Assembly (NCBI GenBank): GCA_964605235.1
Contig: CAZSBB010000001.1
Span: forward strand, 1 to 64,000
Length of the DNA stretch: 64,000 bases
From: CAZSBB01 sp964605235
GTDB lineage: Bacteria > Planctomycetota > Phycisphaerae > Phycisphaerales > Phycisphaeraceae
Direction of reading: 5' to 3'
Of this stretch, positions 1 to 8,376 are shown piece after piece (positions within the stretch are counted from its first letter, which is position 1; every line of letters begins with the position of its first letter). Below the pieces are notes generated by a model. It saw only the letters and a program-made list of their open reading frames with translations. It made no database searches and had not been told where the DNA came from. The position numbers and the translations under genes are program-made.

Positions 1-39
1 GCCGACAGCGTCAAAGTTTCCACCGACGTGAAATACTGA
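1..39 (+). CDS. 3' end of a gene cut by the left edge (unknown product)
   Basis: Frame 1 is open from the first base and reads ADSVKVSTDVKY before a TGA at 37-39, followed by C-rich non-coding sequence. The short tail has a normal composition for a protein C-terminus and no competing plus-strand gene follows. Only 12 residues are visible, so no function can be given; it could also be a chance open stretch. Confidence 0.4.
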   Translation, partial: ADSVKVSTDVKY

Positions 40-115
40 CCCCCCACCACCCCCCACCCGCGCGCTTAGCCGTCGAGCTTGCTCGCCGCCCCACCCCCAC
101 CACCACCATCCGCCC

Positions 116-1813
116 TCACCGCTGCCCAAACCGCCCCAGCGGCCAGCAATCCTCGCGCACCCTGCTCGAACCATCGGCATGCACGTACTCGCTTTGCAGC
201 CGCGCCAGTTCACGGTTGATATCGCTGTCATTGAGGATGGGAATGCCGCCCTCGCGCCACGCCCGCTCCGCGCCCGCCGCCGAAAACGCCCGGCAAATCT
301 CCACCGTGCCGCCGCTGAGCCAGCGCACGTATTCCCCCAGCGGCCGCTTGCCCAGTTCATCCTCTCCGCTGGGCCAGATGCAGGCGAACAGGTGCAGCGC
401 ATCCCAGCCGTGCTCGGTCACGATCAGCGGGTCAGGACCCACCTTCTCGCGCAGCCGTTTGAGATAGCGAATCCGTCCCTCGACGGAGCCGGGCTCGCAG
501 CCGACGCTTGAGCCGTAGGTGTCCAGGTAAAACGCCCGCGCGCCGGCGGCAAAGAGTTCCTTGAACCGCTCGTCCGCCATCTTCTCGTGCTGCCCATCGA
601 GCGGATTCCATTCCACGTCGCCGTCTTCCTCGGCGGAGCGCTGGTAGGCGATGGTGTTGGGACGGGCGAAGAAACCGAAGCGCATTTTTCCGCGCTGGCA
701 GAAATCCGCGAGCAGCGGCATGGTGCGCAGCACCGCGGGGGGCAGCACATTGAACTCCGGCCGATAGTTGACGCCGCGCGGGTCGGCGCCGGTGACGCCC
801 CAGATGATGACCTCGCCCACATTGCACGCGGGCAGGTGTTTGAGCCGGGCGTCGAGGTAAGGTTGCCAGCCCATGCGGTCCAGGCCATAGCGGAAGCCGC
901 GCGGATTGTCGGGTTTGGCGAGGTCGAGATTGGAAGCGAAGCTCGCGGCCTTCATGCGAAAGTCCAGCGCGTACTGCACCGGGCCGAAGTAGCTGCGGAA
1001 CCATTGCTGGTAAGGCGTGAGCAGATGGCGCCAGTTGCCGGGGGTGTCGTCCAGGCGCAGCACCAGCGTGTAATGCGTGCGGCCGCCGGGCTCCACGGGG
1101 CTGTTTTTCAGCCATATTTTGCTATGCCAGCGCGGGGCGTCGTCGCCGCCGGCCTGCGGATGGAAGCGGATTTCCACCGGGCGGCTCTGGTGTTCGACCC
1201 AGTTGAAACCCACGGCAGCCTTGGCGCCCCACGCGGCGGTCACGGGGCTGTAAACGTTGGCGGCCGGGTAGTAGCTGCTCATGCGCCGAACGTGCTGCGT
1301 GGGGCTGTGGAAATCGAAATTCAGCGCCAGCCAGTCGTGCAACTGGAAGCTGTCGATGCTGTCGTTTTCAACCGTCACCCGCAAGGTGAGGTCCGGGCCC
1401 TGCAGTTCATGGGCGAAGGTCAGCGTCACGCCGGCGTCCAGGCGATATTGCACGACATAGCGCGTGGCGCTGGCTTCGAGCACGCGCGTCTGTCGCGGCG
1501 CGCCGGGCCCCAACTTCGCCACCAGCCGTCCCATGCTGGGCGCGAAGTGACAGGTATCGCGGTTCTCCGGCCAGTTCCAGTCGCGCAGCGGCACATCGCG
1601 CGTCAGCGTAAACAGCGCCCCGCCAAATGCCGTGCTGGTTCCGGTGAGAATCTGCTCCTGACCCAACGTCACCGACCGCAAGCCCTGCTCAGGCGTGAAC
1701 TGACAGGTCAGCTTCTCGTTGCGCAGCACATGCGGCTGCGCCCAGGCACTGGCGCCACAACATGCCAACCCCGCCAGCCATACCACTGTTATCAAGCTGC
1801 GACGCAACGCCAT
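116..1813 (-). CDS. Secreted glycosidase-like protein (beta-sandwich plus TIM-barrel-like region)
   Basis: 565 residues. The start at 1813 (MALRRSLITVVWLAG...) opens a typical Sec signal peptide ending near AWA at residues 22-24; the frame stays open further upstream, but that would overlap the methyltransferase gene and bury the signal peptide. Residues about 25-270 look like the beta-sandwich of carbohydrate-active enzymes (repeated beta-rich stretches, 'VTLTFAHELQGPDLTLRV'). The second half resembles a TIM barrel of GH27/GH36 type with candidate acidic residues in 'AFYLDTYGSS' (about residue 428) and 'IVTEHGWD' (about 467). I cannot assign a CAZy family; exported glycan hydrolase is an inference. 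It starts 17 bp after the methyltransferase stop, so the two are probably co-transcribed. Confidence 0.75.
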   Translation of the reverse strand: MALRRSLITVVWLAGLACCGASAWAQPHVLRNEKLTCQFTPEQGLRSVTLGQEQILTGTSTAFGGALFTLTRDVPLRDWNWPENRDTCHFAPSMGRLVAKLGPGAPRQTRVLEASATRYVVQYRLDAGVTLTFAHELQGPDLTLRVTVENDSIDSFQLHDWLALNFDFHSPTQHVRRMSSYYPAANVYSPVTAAWGAKAAVGFNWVEHQSRPVEIRFHPQAGGDDAPRWHSKIWLKNSPVEPGGRTHYTLVLRLDDTPGNWRHLLTPYQQWFRSYFGPVQYALDFRMKAASFASNLDLAKPDNPRGFRYGLDRMGWQPYLDARLKHLPACNVGEVIIWGVTGADPRGVNYRPEFNVLPPAVLRTMPLLADFCQRGKMRFGFFARPNTIAYQRSAEEDGDVEWNPLDGQHEKMADERFKELFAAGARAFYLDTYGSSVGCEPGSVEGRIRYLKRLREKVGPDPLIVTEHGWDALHLFACIWPSGEDELGKRPLGEYVRWLSGGTVEICRAFSAAGAERAWREGGIPILNDSDINRELARLQSEYVHADGSSRVREDCWPLGRFGQR

Positions 1814-1830
1814 GATTTGCACCTTCCCAA

Positions 1831-3069
1831 TCAGCCGGGCAGCGCGATGCTGACCTGATCGAATTCCCACAACATGCGGAAAAAGTCCCGCGCCTGCTCG
1901 GGCGCTGCGCCGGCGCGCTGGGCGATCGCGCTCAGCGGACGCTGGCCATCCATCTGCTGATACAGCTTGACGCCCGACTCGCCCAGGCGCGGACACAGCA
2001 CCGGATGCTCGTGCGCCTGCTGGTACAACTCCACCAGCGCCCCGCTGGGCAGGTTCTCCGTCCGCGCGGCTATGCCCGGCAGCGGCGCGGGAACATAGCT
2101 GCGCCATCGGCTGGCATCCTCCCAGTGCAGGGTAAAGCTTTCGTCATCACGGTCATCCCGGCAGGCGATCAGGTCGTGCGTGTGCAGATGCCCGCGAAAC
2201 AGCTCCACCGCTTCGTGCTGCTGGGGCAAAGGCAACGCCCGCAGCTTCGCGGCATGGGGCGTGCCCGCCAGCGCACAGCCCTGCGGCAGGTACTGCGCCT
2301 GCATCAGCCAGCGCTGCATTTTCATCCCCGCCCCCGCGAGCCAGTCATATACCTGCGGCACGGTGTACGCCCGGTCGCACGGATGCACGAACATATCCGC
2401 CAAACCCGGCAGACAATGCAGGTCCTGACTGCGGCGCGCCAGCGGCGCCAGCGGGTGATCCTCGGGCAATTGCTTGAGCATCTGTTGCAGTGCCTGCAGG
2501 TCGGCGTCGGCGAAGTCCACGCCCAGCATCTGGCAGTAGCGCTGCAGCATGTACACGCCGGTGCGGGCGTACTGGCCATACACCATCAGGTATGCGCTGC
2601 CGGCAGGCTTGAGCCGGGCGCGCACCTGGCGCAGTCCCGCCTGCGGATCAGGCAGGTGGTGCAGCACGCCGGTGCTGATGACCAGATCGAAGTGCTCGTC
2701 GATTTCGTGCAGCCGCTCGATGGGAAGCTGGCGGGTTTCCACCTGTTTGAGCTGGTATTTATCCAGCAGCATGCGGGTGTGCGCGAGACTGCGGGCGGAG
2801 AAGTCGATGGCGAGGATGCGCGCCGTCGGCTCATACAACGCGAGCTGCGCCGCCTGCGCCGTGCCGCACCCCGCCACCAGAATGCTGCGCCCCCCACGCA
2901 TCGGCTCGGCGGGCCAGTACAGCTTGCCGTACAGGCTCGGCGCGCCGCGCACCAGCATCCGGCGGAGGCGAAAATCCTCCAGCTCCGTCGGCGGCGTGGG
3001 ATAAGGCTGACGCTCATACAGCGCCTGCACCTGAGGCGAATGGGCGGCGGCTGATTCTGATTCAGGCAT
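1831..3069 (-). CDS. SAM-dependent class I methyltransferase
   Basis: 412 residues. Start chosen at 3069 (MPESES) because AGGAGG lies 5 bases upstream; an in-frame ATG at 3093 lacks this. The Rossmann-type methyltransferase core is in the N-terminal half: motif I 'ILVAGCGTAQAAQLAL' (SAM binding), an acidic loop 'ILAIDFSARSL', and motif IV 'LVISTGVLHHLPDP', typical of Methyltransf_11/25 proteins. The C-terminal 200 residues are not diagnostic. The substrate is unknown. The conserved HHLPDP motif suggests a small-molecule or protein methylase rather than an rRNA one, but this is weak. Gene order recJ, methyltransferase, secreted protein is all on the minus strand, with a hairpin-forming repeat between recJ and this gene. 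Confidence 0.85.
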   Translation of the reverse strand: MPESESAAAHSPQVQALYERQPYPTPPTELEDFRLRRMLVRGAPSLYGKLYWPAEPMRGGRSILVAGCGTAQAAQLALYEPTARILAIDFSARSLAHTRMLLDKYQLKQVETRQLPIERLHEIDEHFDLVISTGVLHHLPDPQAGLRQVRARLKPAGSAYLMVYGQYARTGVYMLQRYCQMLGVDFADADLQALQQMLKQLPEDHPLAPLARRSQDLHCLPGLADMFVHPCDRAYTVPQVYDWLAGAGMKMQRWLMQAQYLPQGCALAGTPHAAKLRALPLPQQHEAVELFRGHLHTHDLIACRDDRDDESFTLHWEDASRWRSYVPAPLPGIAARTENLPSGALVELYQQAHEHPVLCPRLGESGVKLYQQMDGQRPLSAIAQRAGAAPEQARDFFRMLWEFDQVSIALPG

Positions 3070-3103
3070 CCCTGCCTCCTGCTGATGATGCACGTTGCCT
3101 TCG

Positions 3104-3149
3104 AACCCCCGGTGATTCGCCAGAGGCTAAATGCGTTGCGTCGAACGCA
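3104..3149. repeat. Degenerate copy of the TTAGCCC palindromic repeat plus a short hairpin
   Basis: The stretch 3106-3135 (CCCCCGGTGATTCGCC then AGAGGCTAAATGCG) matches the element at 23816-23844 (CCCCCGGCGACTCGCC then GAGGGCTAAATGGG) with a few differences. It is followed by ATGCGTT...AACGCAT, a 7-bp stem over a short loop at about 3130-3149. Located between recJ and the methyltransferase; it may attenuate or terminate transcription, but no U-tract is seen. Confidence 0.55.
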
Positions 3150-3160
3150 TCACGCTTGAT

Positions 3161-4939
3161 TCATTCTTCCCCGCTGCCTGCCGGGCGCCAGTCGCACAGC
3201 ACCAGGTCCACGCGCTGGCGGTTCTGCCAGGTGTCGATCTTCACCTCAAACGCCACGTCCAGCGCCATCCCCGACAGCAGTTCGCTGGCTTCCTCCCCCC
3301 GGTTCCATGCGACCACGCTGCACACCGTCGCGCCCTGCCGCAGCCGCAGCCGCAGGTGTTTGCCGCCCTGCCCCATGCGCTGGGGTTGACCTTCCACCGT
3401 CACGTGGCGGGCGCACAACACCGGGCGCGGGTTGCTGCGGCCAAACGGCGCCAAGCGTTCGACCTGCTTGACCACTTCCAACCCCAGCTCGGCGAGTTCA
3501 CAGTCGGCATCGACATCCAGCGTCGGGCGCAGGTCGGCAGGATCGAGCAAGGCGTTGACCTGCGCCACCAGCGCGGCTCGGAAATCATCCAGTCGATCAG
3601 CGGGCAGACGCAGGCCGGCCGCCATCTCATGGCCCCCGAAGCTGGTCATGAAAGGCGCGCAGGCTTGCAGGGCGGCATGGATGGAAACGCCATCCACGCT
3701 GCGCGCTGAGCCGTGGGCTTCGCCGTCGTGCAGATTCAGCACCAGCGCAGGTCGGTGAAAGGCTTCCACCAGGCGGCTGGCGACAATGCCCACCACGCCG
3801 GGGTGCCAGTCGGCGTGGGCGACGACGATGGCGCGGCTGTCGGGTAGGTCGTAGCCGCGCTCCACAACTTGCTGCGCCGCCTGAGCGAAGATGTCGCGCT
3901 CGGTCTGCCGGCGTTTTTCATTTTCCGCGGTGAGGAAGTGGGCGATCTCCTCGGCTTCATCCGTCGGGGCATCCGTGAGCATGCGCACAGCATGCCGCGC
4001 GTGTCCCATGCGCCCACACGCATTGAGCCGGGGCCCAAGCACAAAGCCCACGTGGTAGGCGTCGATCTTTTCGCCTTCGAGCTTGGCGGCGCGGATGAGC
4101 GCGTTGAGTCCTTCCAGGCGGGTGTGGCGAATGCGCGCCAGGCCGAAGCTGGCGATCACCCGGTTCTCATCCAGCAGCGGCACGATGTCGGCAACCGTGC
4201 CCAGCGCCGCCAGGCTCACCAGATCCATCAGCAGATCGCGCACGGCCTCGGGCAGACGCGCGGAGCCGAAGTGCGTGCGGGCAAAATGCCAGGCGAGTTT
4301 GAACGCCACGCCCGCGCCGCAGAGGTCGCCGCAGGGGTAGGTGCTGCCGGGCAGCCGGGGATGCACCAGCGTGTGGGCGTCGGGCAGGTGGTCGGGGTCA
4401 AACTGATGGTGATCGGTGATGATGAGGTCAATGCCCAGCTCCTTGGCGGTGGCGGCCGGGGCGCAGGCGGTGATGCCGCAGTCCACAGAGATGAGCAGGG
4501 GCGGCTCCGGACTGGCGCTGACCAGTTGGGCAATGGCATCGCTGTTGAGGCCATAGCCTTCGTCAATGCGATGCGGCACGTAGGTTTCCACGCGCCCGCC
4601 GGCGGCGCGCAGCATGTGCCAGAGGATGGCGCTGGCGGAGATGCCGTCCACGTCGTAATCGCCATAGATGACGATGGGTTGCTTTTCGCGCACGGCGCGC
4701 GCCAGGCGCTGGGCAGCCTGGTTGAGCCCGGGAATGTCCTGCGGCTCGTGCAATTGGGTGAGCTTGGGATTGAGAAACGCATCGGCGGCGGCGGGCGTGG
4801 TTTGCGCGCGCTGCGCCAGAAGCAATCCCAGCAGCGACGGCACCCCCAGCACGCGCCCCCAGTCGCCGGTGCGGGAATCCGCCGGCACGGGCGGGGTCGT
4901 GCGGTATCGCCAGCGCTTGCGCGTCCCTGCTTGCAGCAT
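3161..4939 (-). CDS. recJ: Single-stranded-DNA-specific exonuclease RecJ
   Basis: 592 residues, the usual length for bacterial RecJ. RecJ degrades single-stranded DNA 5' to 3' in recombination and mismatch repair. Visible DHH-superfamily motifs: 'IYGDYDVDGISA' (about residue 93, motif I), 'DCGIT' (motif II), 'LIITDHHQFD' (motif III, the DHH signature) and 'CGAGVAFKL'. The C-terminal half has the DHHA1 motif 'SFGGHEMAAGLRL', followed by the OB-like RecJ domain ('PVLCARHVTVEGQPQRMG', 'VCSVVAWNRGEE'). The Mn-binding acidic and His residues are all present, so the enzyme should be active. The ATG at 4939 has no strong Shine-Dalgarno sequence. A repeat doublet separates it from the divergently transcribed DUF447 gene. 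Confidence 0.95.
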   Translation of the reverse strand: MLQAGTRKRWRYRTTPPVPADSRTGDWGRVLGVPSLLGLLLAQRAQTTPAAADAFLNPKLTQLHEPQDIPGLNQAAQRLARAVREKQPIVIYGDYDVDGISASAILWHMLRAAGGRVETYVPHRIDEGYGLNSDAIAQLVSASPEPPLLISVDCGITACAPAATAKELGIDLIITDHHQFDPDHLPDAHTLVHPRLPGSTYPCGDLCGAGVAFKLAWHFARTHFGSARLPEAVRDLLMDLVSLAALGTVADIVPLLDENRVIASFGLARIRHTRLEGLNALIRAAKLEGEKIDAYHVGFVLGPRLNACGRMGHARHAVRMLTDAPTDEAEEIAHFLTAENEKRRQTERDIFAQAAQQVVERGYDLPDSRAIVVAHADWHPGVVGIVASRLVEAFHRPALVLNLHDGEAHGSARSVDGVSIHAALQACAPFMTSFGGHEMAAGLRLPADRLDDFRAALVAQVNALLDPADLRPTLDVDADCELAELGLEVVKQVERLAPFGRSNPRPVLCARHVTVEGQPQRMGQGGKHLRLRLRQGATVCSVVAWNRGEEASELLSGMALDVAFEVKIDTWQNRQRVDLVLCDWRPAGSGEE

Positions 4940-4983
4940 CAGGGCATCATAACCGCTGGGAATCGCGGAGGAACCAGTGTTTC

Positions 4984-5073
4984 AACGAGCCCCGCGCGTG
5001 AGCAAGGGGTTGCAGCACCGATGCGCATGCTGGCGAGGAAAAGGCAACCCCTCCCTCACGGTCGGGGCTCGTT
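4984..5073. repeat. Palindromic repeat doublet, family A (copy 1)
   Basis: Two facing arms: AACGAGCCCCGCGCGTGAGC at 4984 (arm to 5013) and a complementary arm at 5044-5073 ending GTCGGGGCTCGTT, with 30 bases between. The right arm is identical over 29 bases to the copy at 60178-60206, and a partial copy lies at 49019-49036. It lies between recJ and the DUF447 gene. The form recalls REP doublets (BIME-like). Confidence 0.8.
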
Positions 5074-5103
5074 GAGGATTACATCCAGTTGGACCGCTAC
5101 CAT

Positions 5104-5721
5104 ATGGGGATGCCTTACCGCCGTCCTGCCGCATCCTGGGTGCTTGAAGGCGTGGTGACCACGCAATCGCCCGCCGGCGTGGTGAACGTCGCGCCGATGG
5201 GGCCGATCGTGCAGCCGGACTTCGCGCGGCTGACGCTGCGGCCGTTCCCCGGTTCCACCACGTTCACCAATCTGGCTGCCCTGCCGCGCGGCGTGTTCCA
5301 TGTGACCGACGATGTGCTGCTGCTGGCGCGGGGCGCGATCGGGCGCGTCACCGACGCACCGACCACCGCCATCGCGGGCTTTCCCATTCCCCGGCTGACC
5401 GATTGCTGCCGATGGTGGGCGTTTGCGGTGACGCAGGTCGATCAATCCGAACAACGCGCGACGCTGCACTGTCAGGTGGTCGAGCAAGGCGAGGTGCGCC
5501 CGTTCCTGGGTTTCAATCGCGCCAAGCATGCGGTGCTGGAGGCGGCGATCCTCGCCACGCGCCTGCATCTGACCGGCGCGGCGGCAGTGCTGGCGGATTA
5601 CGAACCACTGCAAACGCTGGTGGACAAGACCGGCAGCGCCCACGAGCAGGTCGCCTTCATGGAGCTGCGTCAGTACGTGACCCGCGCGCAGGAGCACGCA
5701 GCCCTGGAGCCCACGCGATGA
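5104..5721 (+). CDS. DUF447 domain-containing protein (C1/pterin-associated flavin-fold family)
   Basis: 205 residues from the ATG at 5104; an in-frame TTG at 5089 (with GAGGA ten bases upstream) or an ATG at 5110 could be the true start. The opening 'VLEGVVTTQSPAGVVNVAPM' matches DUF447, a family with a predicted flavin-reductase-like split-barrel fold known from methanogens and from planctomycetes and methylotrophs that carry tetrahydromethanopterin C1 genes. Its last bases overlap the beta-RFAP synthase start (ATGA at 5718-5721), so the two are translationally coupled. Conserved context: DUF447 genes often sit beside beta-RFAP synthase, supporting a role in methanopterin biosynthesis. Exact reaction unknown. 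Confidence 0.85.
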   Translation: MGMPYRRPAASWVLEGVVTTQSPAGVVNVAPMGPIVQPDFARLTLRPFPGSTTFTNLAALPRGVFHVTDDVLLLARGAIGRVTDAPTTAIAGFPIPRLTDCCRWWAFAVTQVDQSEQRATLHCQVVEQGEVRPFLGFNRAKHAVLEAAILATRLHLTGAAAVLADYEPLQTLVDKTGSAHEQVAFMELRQYVTRAQEHAALEPTR

Positions 5722-6716
5722 TTGAAGTCCTCGCGCCCAGTCGCCTGCACTTTGGTTTGCTGGCGTTCGACCCCGCCCAGCCGCGGCAGTTCGGCGGCGT
5801 GGGCGTGATGGTGCGCCAACCGAGCCTGCTGCTGCGCGCCGAGCACGCTCAGGGCCTGCATGCCGAGGGTCTGCTCGCGGATAAAGCCGTGGTCTACGCC
5901 CGGCGGTTCCTCGCCCACCAGATGGAACATGGCCACATCGACCGCTTCGACGGGCTGTTCCTGCGCGTGGTGCGCGCCCCGCGGCCGCACACCGGGCTGG
6001 GCAGCGGCACGCAACTGGGTATGGCGGTCGCCACCGCGCTGACGCATCTGCTGGACTTAAACCAACTGACCCTGGCGCAGCGCGCCCGCGCGGTGGGACG
6101 GGGCAAGCGTTCCGCCATCGGCGCCTGGGGGTTCGAACTCGGCGGCTTGATCGTCGAAGGCGGCAAACGCTCGGCCGAGCAGCTTTCCCCGCTGCTGCTG
6201 CGGCTGACCTTGCCCGCTGCGTGGCGGGTGGTGTTGATTCGTCCTCGTCAGTTTGACGGCCTGTCGGGCGTGCGCGAACAGCAGGCGTTCGATCAGCGCG
6301 TCTCCATCCCCGCCCCGGTCAGCGCGGAGTTGTGCCGGCTGGTGCTGCTGGGCCTGGCGCCGGCGGCGCAGGATGGCGACCTGCCCGCCTTTGGCGAAGC
6401 GCTGTACGAACTGCAAACCAAAGTCGGCGATTGCTTCGCCCCCGCACAGGGCGGACGCTGGGCGGACCCGCTGCTGGGGGCGGTGGTGGATTACATCCGC
6501 GCTCAGGGCGTCGCCGGCGTGGGACAAAGCTCGTGGGGGCCGACGCTGTACGCCTTCTGTCCCGACCCGGAAAGTGCCGAGCATCTGGCGGACCGGGTGC
6601 AGGCGCACTTCCAACTGCAGCCGCAGGAAGTGCGCGTCACCGAACCGGACGCCCAGGGCGCGCTCGTGCGTCAGCTCAGCCGTCCGCTGTCCAATCCGCC
6701 GCTCACCTGGACGTAA
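5718..6716 (+). CDS. mptG: Beta-ribofuranosylaminobenzene 5'-phosphate synthase (beta-RFAP synthase)
   Basis: 332 residues, the family's usual length. The enzyme condenses PRPP with 4-hydroxybenzoate or p-aminobenzoate, the first committed step of tetrahydromethanopterin synthesis. It has a GHMP-kinase-like fold: N-terminal 'PSRLHFGLLAFD' and the glycine-rich loop 'PHTGLGSGTQLGMAVATAL' (about residues 90-110), then 'GKRSAIGAWGFELGGLIVEGG' in part and a C-terminal 'GVGQSSWGPTLYAFC' signature of the family. The start is fixed by the 4-base ATGA overlap with the DUF447 gene. A convergent AraC-type gene follows after 21 bp. This implies that the organism makes a methanopterin-like cofactor for formaldehyde/C1 metabolism, known in some planctomycetes. 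Confidence 0.88.
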   Translation: MIEVLAPSRLHFGLLAFDPAQPRQFGGVGVMVRQPSLLLRAEHAQGLHAEGLLADKAVVYARRFLAHQMEHGHIDRFDGLFLRVVRAPRPHTGLGSGTQLGMAVATALTHLLDLNQLTLAQRARAVGRGKRSAIGAWGFELGGLIVEGGKRSAEQLSPLLLRLTLPAAWRVVLIRPRQFDGLSGVREQQAFDQRVSIPAPVSAELCRLVLLGLAPAAQDGDLPAFGEALYELQTKVGDCFAPAQGGRWADPLLGAVVDYIRAQGVAGVGQSSWGPTLYAFCPDPESAEHLADRVQAHFQLQPQEVRVTEPDAQGALVRQLSRPLSNPPLTWT

Positions 6717-6737
6717 GCATTTCCTGAGCGCGCCATC

Positions 6738-7550
6738 TCAGCCGCGCAGGGAGTGATGCGTGCGATACCGCGCCGGCGTCGCGCCCACAGCTGCGCGAAA
6801 GGCGCGGTAGAAGTTGGGCAGGTCCGGGTAATGCAGCTTGCGGGCGATGGTTTTGATCGGCAGGTCCGTCTCGCGCAGCAGCCGCATGGCTTCCTGAAAC
6901 CGCAGGCGCTGCAGGTATTTCCCCGGCGACAAGCCGAACTCCTGCGTGAAACGCTGGCGGAAATGGCTGGGCGACAGGTCCATCTGCCGCGCCATCTGTT
7001 CCACGTTGACCGGGCGCTGCAACTGCGTGCGCAGCCAGGCGTCCAGCTCCGGCCAGCCGCGCTGCCGGCGGGGGGTGCGCACCGCCGGCTCTGCCTGCCA
7101 TTGACTGATGATCAGCGTCAGCAGCGCCAGTCGTTGCGCCAGCGTGGTTTCATCCTGCGGCGCAAACGCCAGTTCAATGGAGCGTTCAATGTCGCGCGCC
7201 ACCGCCGGGAAATGCGTGAACCGGGCAGCTTCATAGCCTCGCCGCAGCCCCACCAGGCGTTGCAGGGGAAACGGCAGCCGCGCCCGCTGCCCCGGACGGG
7301 TCAAACCAAAGTGCTGCACCGAAGCCCGGCAGCGCGGCGACAGCGCCCGGCCGGCGAAGCGGGTGTCGGGATAAATCAGCACCCCCATCGCCGGTTCCAG
7401 TTCCAGCGTCGTCGCCGGCTGGGCGTGGTCGAAGCTCAACTGCAGGCGCCCGGCATGCACACACAGCAGATCGAAGCGCTCCCACCGGCACGGCGGAATC
7501 GGCCGGGCGGGCGTGAAGGTTCCCATACCGTGGTCGTGGTATTCGAGCAT
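6738..7550 (-). CDS. AraC family transcriptional regulator
   Basis: 270 residues. The C-terminal 100 residues form the double helix-turn-helix of AraC/XylS proteins: 'VNVEQMARQMDLSPSHFRQR' begins the first HTH and 'DLPIKTIARKLHYPDLPNFY' the second, followed by 'RAFRAAVGATPARYR', the family's closing motif. The N-terminal part (residues 1-150) is a predicted cupin-like effector-binding domain. It is divergent from the dioxygenase/UroD-like pair starting at 7654, with a 103-bp shared upstream region, so it most likely controls that pair. The ligand is unknown; in this lineage such regulators usually sense sugars. Confidence 0.88.
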   Translation of the reverse strand: MLEYHDHGMGTFTPARPIPPCRWERFDLLCVHAGRLQLSFDHAQPATTLELEPAMGVLIYPDTRFAGRALSPRCRASVQHFGLTRPGQRARLPFPLQRLVGLRRGYEAARFTHFPAVARDIERSIELAFAPQDETTLAQRLALLTLIISQWQAEPAVRTPRRQRGWPELDAWLRTQLQRPVNVEQMARQMDLSPSHFRQRFTQEFGLSPGKYLQRLRFQEAMRLLRETDLPIKTIARKLHYPDLPNFYRAFRAAVGATPARYRTHHSLRG

Positions 7551-7653
7551 CGCCGACCTGACAACAAATCAGCATAATTGACAATGGCGGTTCCGTACCT
7601 CACCAAGATAATACCGCACTGATCTTCATTCCCAGCAGAAAAGACAACCCGCC
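7551..7653. promoter_or_regulatory. Divergent intergenic region between the AraC regulator and the dioxygenase operon
   Basis: A 103-bp, A/T-enriched divergent spacer. It contains TTGACA at 7578-7583 and GATAAT at 7607-7612, but the 23-bp spacing is too long for an unaided sigma-70 promoter, which would fit activator dependence. No clear operator palindrome was seen. Suggested only by position and these two elements. Confidence 0.3.
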
Positions 7654-8376
7654 ATGCCACACGATCTTCCCGCCCTTGCCCAGCAGTACGCCCAGGACGG
7701 CGTGGTGCGCATCCGCAGCCTGTATGACGCTGCCCAGCTGGGCGCGATCCGCCAGGCGATCGCACGCTACGGCCGGGAACTCGCGCCGACGCTGCCCGCC
7801 AAGGATGTGACGTTTGAAGCCGACGGCAAAACGGTGCGCAACCTGTGGCGAATGAACGTGCACGATGCGTTTTTCGCCCAGCTTGCCGCCGAGTCGATGC
7901 TGCTGGACCTGGTGACGCCGCTGGTGCGCGGGGAGCCGGTGCTGCTGGGCGTAGAGACTTTCAGCAAGCCGGCGAAGGTGGGCTCCGGGGTTCCGCCGCA
8001 TCAGGACAACGCGTACTTCTGCCAGTCTCCGCCGGATGTGCTGACGGTGTGGGTCGCCATTGATCCGGTGACCGAAGCCAACGGCCCGGTGTTCTACGCC
8101 CGCGGGTCGCACCGTCTGGGCATGCTGGCGCATCGGCCTTCGGGCGTGGCGGGGAACTCGATGGGCTTGGCAGCGCCCTTCGACAAAGCCAACCCCTTTG
8201 TCGGCACGCTGGAGCCGGGCGACGCCCTGGTCCATCACTGTCAGACGATCCATTACAGCAGTCCCAATCGCACGGATCGGCCGCGCTGTGGTTTGCTGTT
8301 TGTGTTCCGCGGCAGCCATACGCAGCGCGACGAGCAGCTTTACGCCCAGTACACGCTGGGCGGCGCGGCAGGATGA
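7654..8376 (+). CDS. Phytanoyl-CoA dioxygenase (PhyH) family protein
   Basis: 240 residues, a normal length. Fe(II)/2-oxoglutarate-dependent oxygenase: the iron-binding HxD is in 'PPHQDNAYF' (about residue 112) and the distal His in 'GDALVHHCQTIHYSSPNRTD' (about residues 188-207), followed by an Arg-rich strand 'RPRCGLLFVFRG' that would bind 2-oxoglutarate. 'ANGPVFYARGSHRLGML' is a typical PhyH strand-loop. The substrate cannot be read from sequence; bacterial members hydroxylate many small molecules. It is translationally coupled (ATGA) to the UroD-like gene and divergent from an AraC regulator, so the three probably form one inducible catabolic unit. Confidence 0.88.
   Translation: MPHDLPALAQQYAQDGVVRIRSLYDAAQLGAIRQAIARYGRELAPTLPAKDVTFEADGKTVRNLWRMNVHDAFFAQLAAESMLLDLVTPLVRGEPVLLGVETFSKPAKVGSGVPPHQDNAYFCQSPPDVLTVWVAIDPVTEANGPVFYARGSHRLGMLAHRPSGVAGNSMGLAAPFDKANPFVGTLEPGDALVHHCQTIHYSSPNRTDRPRCGLLFVFRGSHTQRDEQLYAQYTLGGAAG

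Noticed and set aside
1814..2107. Longer start for the secreted glycosidase-like protein
   Set aside because: The extension overlaps the methyltransferase and would bury a clear signal peptide.
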